In this document: positions 56,298 to 64,000 of the stretch, piece by piece | Numbering within the stretch: position 1 is the stretch's first letter | Layout: the number at the start of each line of letters is the position of its first letter | The notes under the pieces: model-generated | Databases searched by the model: none | What the model was told of the DNA's origin: nothing | The model's input: the letters and a program-made list of their open reading frames with translations, nothing else | Translations under genes and position numbers: made by a program | Source of the DNA: Papaver somniferum | Taxonomy: Eukaryota; Streptophyta; Magnoliopsida; Ranunculales; Papaveraceae | DNA: 64,000 bases | Assembly: GCF_003573695.1 (NCBI RefSeq) | Contig: NC_039365.1 | Span: forward strand, 132,767,466 to 132,831,465 | Direction: 5' to 3'

Positions 56298-59200
56298 TGA
56301 ATGACGAGGGTACCAAGTACATAACGATCTTTTCTATATCAATCTATATAGACACACCTTGTATAATCTTATATAGAAACAAGAACATCCAGAAGATTAT
56401 TTCAACAAGGTGTAACTTGTTACATAGTCAAAGTTCGAAACCGAACTAGATATGGGATCATTACCAAGTGTATAAACGTACAAGTACATTTAATTTAATT
56501 ATAAATATAAATAATACAATGCTAGAGTAAAGTAAATCACATATACGCACAAGATTTTTTTAACAAGGAAAAATGCATGGCAGAAAAACCTAGGGCCTAG
56601 TCCAGTTTTGAATATTATCATAATTAAGTTGATATACAAATTAAATTGACTACCGCAACTTCGTATAGTTGAGTCCAAGTAAACAATCCTTTAGTATTCT
56701 TGCGCCTACAACCAATTTGGTCTACGCATGTGAATCCCAAGACATAGTCCACTATCTTGAGTTGCTTCACCTGTTGTGAAGACTTCCGCTCTCAACTCTT
56801 TTGGATCGTATCCTGAAACAACAAATGACAAAATATGTTTCAATAACCTACTCACTTATTAATATCCAAAATCATTCTTTAAATCATAAATAAAGTAGAG
56901 TAAAGGATCTTCAATTTAATCAATATAGACTCATTTGGTCAAAGATAAAAGTAAGACAATGATTATGGAAATAATCAATCTCAGTGAACAAGCTCTATCC
57001 AAGCAACTTAACAAGAAAAAGCAACTATCCAACTTGTTCGATATTTACACAAGCCTTATGTTTATCATGAAAAACTGCTTGTTTGGATCTCAGAGAATCA
57101 AATATGCAAGAAGAATCACAAAGATCATAAACCAAAAAGAAAGCCTTCAAGTCAACAATCTTCAAAGTAACTGTTGCACAAACAACTTGATTCCATTATT
57201 GATCAACACACACGGTTTGAAAGAAGTCTATTAACGTTGATTGATAAACAATTGTATCTACAAATCTTGAATCATGAGATCTGTAATAACCAAATCCTCA
57301 AACAAACTTGAGTAGCCTTGTAACAGAAGACAAGGACCGCAGAATAAACAAGTTTGATCTATCAAGGATAACTATACCGTTAGTTATTTTTCAAGTGATT
57401 GGGAATCACCTTATACTCCATTTGTTTCTTTCCCTTTGTGTCACAAAAATGACAAATGTTCGAAAAATTACAACAAGTATTTCAATAATATTTTACAAGT
57501 TTACAAGAACTCGATACAACCTATAACCTAATCGCAGGTCTAACATACAATATTCAATAAGACAAGCTAAGATTGAAACTATCAAAAGTAATTAACCTTA
57601 ACTTCTCATCAGGATCTAATTAGCCGAAATAATTACCCATATTTCTATAACCCGGACTAAGATCAAAATTAAATTAGTTACTTATCATGATGCAATTATC
57701 AAAAATAATTATACCTACTTTGATAACCCGAACTAGAATTGAAACATAAATCTAGTTACTCATCAAAATTCAATTAATCAAAATAATCGTCCCTAACTTT
57801 GACAAGTCAAAAGAAGATCATAATTAATTTAGTTACTTATCAGGAAAACGATTATCCATAGTAATCCTTCCTTAACATAGAAAAGCAAAACTAAAATCGA
57901 AAACAATCTAGTCACTTATGAGGAAAATAATTATCATAAATAATTTTTCCCTCAATTTCCACAGCACATTGTCCACAAATATATATCATTAAGCGCAGGT
58001 TAAAAATAGATTTCTCCCTCTGTGTTTGTTATTGCCTGCAAAATAAGAGAACAACATAAAACAAGCTTTACCAGAGAAAGGTCAAACATGATCTTATCCA
58101 TCACCTGCCGCAAGAGAAAGACTAAAACCGAAACTATTCATATGTATACCAAATATTCAATTTATAAAACATAAACCAATACTAGTATATGTGACTCATA
58201 TATGAGTTAAATCACCATAATCTTCTTATGATTTTTGATGTAGCAACTCAAAAGGTTAGATCCGAAAAAAAAATACAAATCAAAAGTCACAAATCAGAAG
58301 AAAACAAGTCAATTATGAGACCGAAACTTTGTATACAATCAACTTAATAATAATTGAAAATTACATATCATAAACTCAAGAGCAATACATACCAAATACT
58401 GCTCCGAACATAACTTTTGCATATGGTGTCTGAATTGAGCGATTTCTTTGGATGTCTGAATTGAGTGATTTTTGGCTCGTTTTAAACCTGGAGACATTAA
58501 CATCATCAACTTGCAATTACCTATTTTATCAAATGCTCAATTATGGATAGAGAAGAAATGTCGAATTTTTTTTCTTTAAATATGTCAAAGAGTCATCTAG
58601 TGATCAAAAGAACATGTGCTCTGTTTTATGTACCTCCTCACATTTCATAGGATTGAGCACAAGGTGAGTGTGCACATTCTACCACTTGTTTTAAGGTGAG
58701 CATTGTCTTGATTGTCACAGGTGACTAAGACAGGACCATCATCATTCTTGAGCTCTTGCTTGGTTTGGTTTCTCATTTTGTTGTTGTTGACTTCAGAAAT
58801 CACGAGATCTTTCTCAATTTGGTTGACAAGACTCTTATAATCACTATTACCAATAATTATCTTTTGAGTGTATTCTTCTGCTAGACTTCTGGTCGTTCAT
58901 TGTTTCTTGTGTGGTGGACTTCGCGATCCAATTATAAACAACTTTTGCAATAGTTGCTTTCTCTTTCATACAATTATGATGATTTCCCTTTTGGATAACT
59001 TGTGAGTCAACTTTTTGCCAAGTTGGAACATCAGACCTTGTATTTGCATTTACAAAGTTACCTCCTTCTATTATTCGGTCTTTTACGAGAGAACTTTGCT
59101 GAGCTTTGATAGGCAAACCTTGACCTATCATGATAATAATTCTTTTGCCTAAACTTCAGACAATAACGACCCGAGATACTAAGGTAAATAACATTATTCG

Positions 59201-59521
59201 AAACGAATTTCGCCAATTCATTTGTCACTCAAGCTGCATTGTTGTAAATCTTCTTACCTTTCATATCTCGTTTTTTAATCCTACAACTCCTATATAAGTG
59301 ATCTTTATTTCCACAATAATAACATTGGTTAATAACATAAGGAATGTGATGGTTAATGTTACAACACGTTGAATCACTTTCTTTAGAGATTGATGGTTTT
59401 CCTCATTTCCATCTTTTGACATTATATTTTCTCCATCCAACATATATAGGCGGAATATTGGATTTTGGTTGTCCATTTAGATAGGCCAAACTCTAATTTT
59501 AAGGCGACATTTCCTACATAT
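56298..59521 (-). mobile_element. Truncated SIRE-like element: partial 3' LTR, 3' UTR and gag end
   Basis: 56298-57377 is the 3' half of an LTR (TGACGAGGGTACC at its end; CCTAGGGCCTAGTCC near 56588). It joins directly, at about 57378, to the 3' untranslated region matching 22135-23630. The LTR start and polypurine tract are deleted. The gag C-terminus follows at 58690-59480. The right boundary is the copia LTR at 59522. Confidence 0.75.
58690..59480 (-). pseudogene. gag C-terminal region with intact CCHC knuckle, SIRE-like
   Basis: On the minus strand the zinc knuckle reads CYYCGNKDHLYRSC at 59324-59283, correctly spaced and without stops. After several frame changes come FRQKNYYHDRSRFAYQ and the segment TRSDVPTWQKVDSQVIQKGN with MKEKA. 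The other copy (23930-24090) has TRSDVPNWRKVVSKNIQKDN and MKEKA. A basic tail and LVTCD end the coding part near 58700. The 3' untranslated region follows at once, with no pol, exactly as at 23631. The N-terminal half is cut off by the copia insertion or deletion. Confidence 0.7.
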
Positions 59522-60159
59522 TGTTGGAAAACGATTAATAAAAAAATAATATTTAAAGTTTAAATAAAAAATTATAATTTATTGTTTTATTTTGTGAATG
59601 AAACTTTTTAGTCCCACATCGTGGAGTTTCCAATTTTTAGTAGTTTTAAGAAACTATATAAACCTTTTAGTCCCACATCGGGGAGTTTTTCTTCTTAAGT
59701 TGTATTTGTCAATTATATAAACAAATTCACTATTTTTGTAAAATCTATGGGAAAGGGGTTGCTCTATATTTAGAGGGACCCCCAAGGGAATTTTTTTTTT
59801 ATATTGTTGTCTCAAGTGTTCGAGATTTTCCTTTATGGTTTTTTCGGAGTTGCCAAGCTCAAGTTGAGCATCTACTACATATGCTAGTAGTAGGTGTATT
59901 AGGGTGTTTTATCCTGGAGATATCCGTCCTGTGAGGGCTATAGCATCACTCTTGAGTGTAGCCGGGCGCTAATGTCTTAAGGGAAACGTGTTGAACACGT
60001 GACTCACTCTGTTTTTCCAAAGTTTTGACTTGTTGCTGTTGCGGAGATATAGGGAGCTCATTCGGTTCATCAAATCGATCACTTCCATTATAAAGGAGCT
60101 AAGTATCAATAACTTTTGCTTATTTGATTTTTCCTTGTTTTTGATTATTGCACCCAACA
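59522..60159 (+). mobile_element. 5' LTR of the copia element (638 bp)
   Basis: Begins TGTTGG and ends CCAACA, inverted ends typical of copia LTRs. The promoter area has two copies of a 59-bp module (see the regulatory entry). TTTAGAGGGACCC near 59769 and GGATATCCG-type text near 59920 follow. The bases after 60159 (ATCTTAAGAC) do not look like the common TGGTATCAGAGC primer site, so the primer site is mutated or unusual. Confidence 0.8.
59611..59721 (+). promoter_or_regulatory. Two snRNA-type upstream elements each 33 bp from a TATA box
   Basis: GTCCCACATCG at 59611-59621 and at 59670-59680 match the plant U-snRNA upstream sequence element (RTCCCACATCG). TATATAAA follows at 59655-59662 and 59714-59721. 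The gap is 33 bp in both cases. In plant snRNA genes a 33-34 bp gap specifies RNA polymerase II and a gap about 10 bp shorter RNA polymerase III. The two modules share CATCG(T/G)GGAGTTT and are a tandem duplication of 59 bp. Confidence 0.8.
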
Positions 60160-60670
60160 ATCTTAAGACATCAGTATTTGTAATAATAAAAAATGGTTGG
60201 TTGGTTTGTGAGTCATGGATGATAATTGTGGAGTGAAAAACAAAAACGAATTTTTGGTCATCTGTAGAGTTTCGAGTTTATCTCTTAACCTAGAAGGAAT
60301 TTCGATGAACCCTTTTGACATAAATTAGTAGACCTCCTGATAGTTACCCACGTAAAATTTCAGAAATTTTGGAGTTGTAAAAGCATTTTTTTGATATTTT
60401 ACAAAACTGAGAAACGTTCCTGAAAAATTCTGATGGGCAGAATTTTGTTGTTACTAAAGTAGTTTTTATGGGGTAACCATGAGTTTTTTGATATGGTGGT
60501 TTAAACGAAGTTTATAAATCTAGATATTATCTTCAAAACTCATATTTTATCTGAACTAAGGTTTGAGAGATATGGTGTATTAGGTGATTGGGAAATTACC
60601 GTGTCCGTGGTCAGAGTATAAACGAAGTTTGTGACATGAAATTGAAAAGGAACATGGCTACCAGGCGCAT

Positions 60671-63600
60671 GTGGATGAACACAAGTCTTCCAAAGCTGAC
60701 AAAGGCGAGAACATCAAACACAACTCTAAGCATAGTCTTCATAATAAAGGTATGTTTCGTAAAACTGAATCCGACATTACTTTAATTAAGGGTGATTGTT
60801 ATGTTTGTAAAATTCCTGGCCATACGGCAGTAAAGTGTAGACAACATAAAACCTTAATAAGTAGAAAGTTAATGCTAATTTAGTTGAAACAAAATGAACC
60901 ATGATGTCGGAAGTTATTTTAATAACCAATGTGAGAGACTGGTGGGTGGACTCTGGAGCCACTAAGTATGTTTGTTGAAACAGAGACATGTTCACCTCTT
61001 ATCAGAGGATAAGGTATGTCGAGAAACTTTATATGAGTAACTCATCTGCGACAGAGGTTGCATAAAAGGGAAAGGTCGAGCATAAGCTCGTATCTGTAAT
61101 ATTCTCACAGTGAATGAAGTTTTCATGTTCCGAGCATATGAAATAATATTGTATCTTGTTCTCTTGAAGATGGTAAAAGATTGAAGATCTTAATTAAATG
61201 TGGAAAACTTGTTATAACTAAGGGTATTTATTTTTTAGGCAACAGTTATAGGACTTGGGGTCTATATAAGTTTAAAGGAAAATCTGATGAAGTGAACATA
61301 GTTGATTCTTGTGATTTCTTTTGTGTGTCTTTGAATGTTTTGCATGGTAGACTTGGAATCGTAAAATTATAAGTCAATGTATAAACTGCCTAGCATAGGC
61401 TTCGTACCCAAATTTAGTTTGGATCTTGAACACAAAAGTGAAATGAATATGCTATAAAATCTTTTAGCACAAATGTTCATAGTAATTCTAATCCCTTAGA
61501 ATTAATTCAGTTAGGCCTAGTTGACATGAGTTCAACCCAAAACCACTATGGTAAAAGATGGTTTATAACTTCCGTAGATGATTGTACGAGGTACTATCTT
61601 GTATAATTGCTTAGGGATAAGGATGATGCCTTAGAAGCTTAAGATGTATAAACTTGAAGTTGATAACCAATTAGAAGCCTTGAACATATTAATTGTATCC
61701 TTAAGGAGATCATAATTACCATGTTGATTAGTTCAGGATTACTTGCGGTCTTGTGGGAGGAGAAAGTCCTCTTAACTAGTATATCCTAAATATAGTACCC
61801 TTAAGGATCAGATGAAACTCCATATGATTTATGGAAAGGTAGATGACCTTCTTATGAATATGTCAAAGTGTGGGGGTGTTTGACTAAGATTGTCATTCCT
61901 CTTCCTAGAAGAACTAGATAGAAACCAAAAATGGTGATTGTGTCTTCATATAAGGTATGTTGAGTATACTTCTACATATAGATTTTTGGTTGTGTGTTCT
62001 GATTTTTCATACTTTGGGTGTGATTTTTCTGACTTTGTTGTGAATACTATTACATAATCTAGGGATGTTGAGTTCTTTGAACATGTTTATTCTTAAACCT
62101 GTACCTCATTAGAGATGTGTTGTTGATCCCCTAGATTTATTTTCAAATAGTCAGAACTTATCTTAAAGGAAGATGAAGTTAAGGTTGAGCCTAAGAGAAG
62201 TAAAACAATTAGACTTGAGACTTCTTATGAAGACGACTTCATAACATGCCTAGCGTAGTCTAAGCCCTGGACTTGTAAAGAAGCCTTGATATCTACTGAA
62301 ACCCCATTCTGGTAAGAAGCTTCATTTAGTGAAATGGACTCAGTCCGTCGGAACCTGACTTGGGAGGTTTATAGTTTACCTCCAGAGAGTAAGACCATGA
62401 GATGTAAATGAGTCTTTAAGAGGAAACATTAGGTATATGGAATGTAGAAAATATTAGGCTAAGTTGGTAGCTAAAGGCTATAAACTAAAAGAAGGTGTAT
62501 ATTTCCTTGATTCTTATTCACATGTGACGAGATTTACTTACGTTGAGATGCTAATTGTTATTGCTGTCATAAACAAATTAGAGATACATCAGATGGATGT
62601 TAAGACAGCTTTTCTAAAATCGTGAATTAGATAAAGAAATTTACATAGACCAACCTGAGGACTTTGTAGTGAAAGGTTATGATGACAAAGTTTGTAAGTT
62701 GAACAAAATTTTGTATGGTTTATAAAATAAGCACGTAAACAGTGACATGGAAAATTTGATCATGTGATAATGTGTAGTGGATTTAAGTTAATGAATCTGA
62801 CAAGTATATTTACAAGTAACTTGTTAAGGATGCCTGTGTGATTGTATGCTTGTATGTTGATGATATGCTTATACTTGATACAAACATAGATGTGATTAAT
62901 TCCACTAAAAACATGCGCTGAATGAGAACGTTGACTTGAAAGACTTAGGCCCTGTTGATGTAATCTTAGGGATGAGGATTAGAAAATAATCTAACATATG
63001 TAGTCTTAGTCATTCTCATTATTTGAATTTGTGCTTAAGAGATACAATCAGTGTGATTGTAAGCCTTCTTGTACTCCGTACGATTATTCTTGTAGACTCA
63101 AGAAAAAAGGGTAATGGAGTATCTTAACTTGAATACTCAAGAGTTATAGGATGTCTGATGAATTTAATGAACTGTAAGAGTCCAGACATTGCCTATATTG
63201 TGAGTAAGTTAAGTAGATATAATTATAGTCCAGAGCAATAGCATTCAGATGCACTGAGTAGAGTATTATGGTACCTAAAATACTCTATTACCTTTTATTT
63301 GATTTATCAAAGGTATCTTGTTGTCCTTGAGGGACTTTGTGATGTAAACTGGATAGTTGACTCAGAGGAGTCTAAGTCTACGAGTGGATATGTTTCACTC
63401 TAGCATCAGGGTTTGTTTTTGGAAGATTTACAAACAAACATATATTCTCAATTCATTATGGAATCTGAGAGTATTGAGTTAGATAAAGCACGAGAGGGGG
63501 CCGAGTGCCTAAGATTTTTTAGAAGACATTCCTCTCTGGCATAGGCCTGTGCCAGCTATATCTATACATTGTGTTAGCCAAGATATAATAGCTAAAGCTG

Positions 63601-63741
63601 AAAATAACTAATCTCAATCGGCGTTATTTCCATTGATTGGATAAAGTCCAAGGAGAATATCGCGCAATCTTTGACGAAAGGTTTATCCCAAGAGATAGTT
63701 AGAAATGCATCGAGGGGGAAGGGGCTTAAGCTCATAAATTA
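60671..63741 (+). pseudogene. copia gag-pol: knuckle, protease, integrase, RT, RNase H; heavily mutated
   Basis: The gag end has an intact CCHC knuckle CYVCKIPGHTAVKC (60797-60838). The protease motif WWVDSGATK lies at about 60941-60966. The pre-integrase and integrase parts give NYKSMYKLPSIGFVPKF (61366-61416), WFITSVDDCTRYYLV and LLRDKDDALEA (61558-61640). RT gives QMDVKTAFLKS (near 62589), DKEIYIDQPEDFVVKGYDDK (62633-62692) and the catalytic YVDD at 62853-62864. RNase H gives LCDVNWIVDSEESKSTSGY (near 63335) and MESESIELDKA. The C-terminal LTKGLSQEIVRNASRGKGLK ends near 63741. Dozens of stops and shifts exist, and the leader 60160-60670 holds no gag N-terminus that I recognise. Confidence 0.85.
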
Positions 63742-64000
63742 AACTTTCCATGAAGGATACTCAACCTTGCTGACTGGAGATCCCAAGATCAAGGTTTCGA
63801 ATGAGACAACTAATTTGTGGTGGGTAAAGGTAAACACTATCAGAGAATTTTATTCTTTGTCCCTTCCCTATGGTGTAGACGTGATAGTGTGACTGCATGT
63901 GAAGGATGACTTTTAAGAAGTCTTAATGAGTTCTATAGTTTCAATTTAAGATTGAAGTGGGGTGTAGCAGTAACACTCTTTATGGAAACTCACCTATCTG
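63742..64000 (+). other. 3' non-coding part of the copia element, cut by the window edge
   Basis: Text such as CATGAAGGATACTCAACCTTG follows the pol end as in other copia elements. No polypurine tract or 3' LTR start (TGTTGG) appears before 64000. Confidence 0.6.

Larger units (their letters stand above)
59522..64000 (+). mobile_element. Degenerate Ty1/copia retrotransposon, 3' end beyond the window
   Basis: A 5' LTR (59522-60159) is followed by a leader, a gag end, protease, integrase, RT and RNase H in copia order (integrase before RT). All coding parts are riddled with stops. 63742-64000 is 3' non-coding sequence. No second LTR is reached. By the pre-integrase and RNase H wording it may be a Tork/TNT1-like lineage. 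It abuts the truncated SIRE-like element on its left, and possibly inserted in it. Confidence 0.85.

Noticed and set aside
56935..57234. 99-codon plus-strand ORF
   Set aside because: It falls inside a minus-oriented SIRE-like LTR that is conserved as DNA in other copies without this frame.
59600..59760. A genuine U-snRNA gene after the USE/TATA pairs
   Set aside because: No Sm site or snRNA-like sequence follows the TATA boxes; the sequence is LTR ending in CCAACA.

Overview
This window is repeat-dense nuclear DNA from a flowering plant. I found no intact host gene, rRNA, tRNA or CRISPR array. The evidence for a plant is the set of element families: an L1-type LINE with DUF4283/CCHC ORF1 and an RNase H tail, a Ty3/gypsy Tat-lineage element with two RNase H domains, SIRE/Maximus-like Ty1/copia LTRs, a MuDR transposase with a SWIM finger, and a short hAT-like element. 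From memory the SIRE-like LTRs resemble those of Papaveraceae (Papaver); that is a guess a database search would settle.

Layout. 1-2565 is AT-rich DNA with, at best, a small two-exon gene fragment on the minus strand (49-613). 2578-11886 is a full-length but mutated L1 between copies of a 12-bp direct repeat (ATGATATATATA). Its ORF1 is split by a solo gypsy LTR (5011-7352, target duplication CTCCC). 11899-14761 has no recognisable gene. 15070-51705 is a minus-strand SIRE-like complex flanked by ACAAG on both sides. I read it as LTR-internal-LTR-internal-LTR and it has absorbed many later insertions: a solo Tat LTR (17689-21759, CCAAC) that itself holds another solo LTR (19363-21045, CACTA); a hAT-like element (24400-25092); a Tat gypsy element (about 25626-35838); an LTR with a minisatellite and a long inverted repeat (36838-39289); an LTR fragment (39290-40487); a MULE remnant (about 40590-43091); and a second SIRE-like element (44619-51384) whose LTR contains yet another solo LTR (46491-48940). 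51711-52925 is a decayed LINE ORF2 tail, 53530-55634 a solo SIRE-like LTR, 56298-59521 a truncated SIRE-like element with a gag zinc knuckle, and 59522-64000 a degenerate Ty1/copia element that runs off the window.

The points most worth following are these. (1) The copia LTR at 59522-60159 carries two motifs matching the plant U-snRNA upstream element, each exactly 33 bp from a TATA box, which is the RNA polymerase II snRNA geometry. (2) An antisense gene lies between pol and the 3' LTR of the Tat element, with its own TATA box, a canonical 69-nt intron that keeps the frame, and a second exon broken by only one stop. (3) Two separate SIRE-like copies run straight from the gag C-terminus into the 3' untranslated region, so this looks like a pol-less, gag-only family. 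(4) The ACAAG flanks suggest a tandem three-LTR array. Five solo LTRs with recognisable target duplications show that LTR-LTR recombination has been common here. Nearly all coding regions carry stops or frameshifts, so the window is best read as a fossil record of nested transposition.
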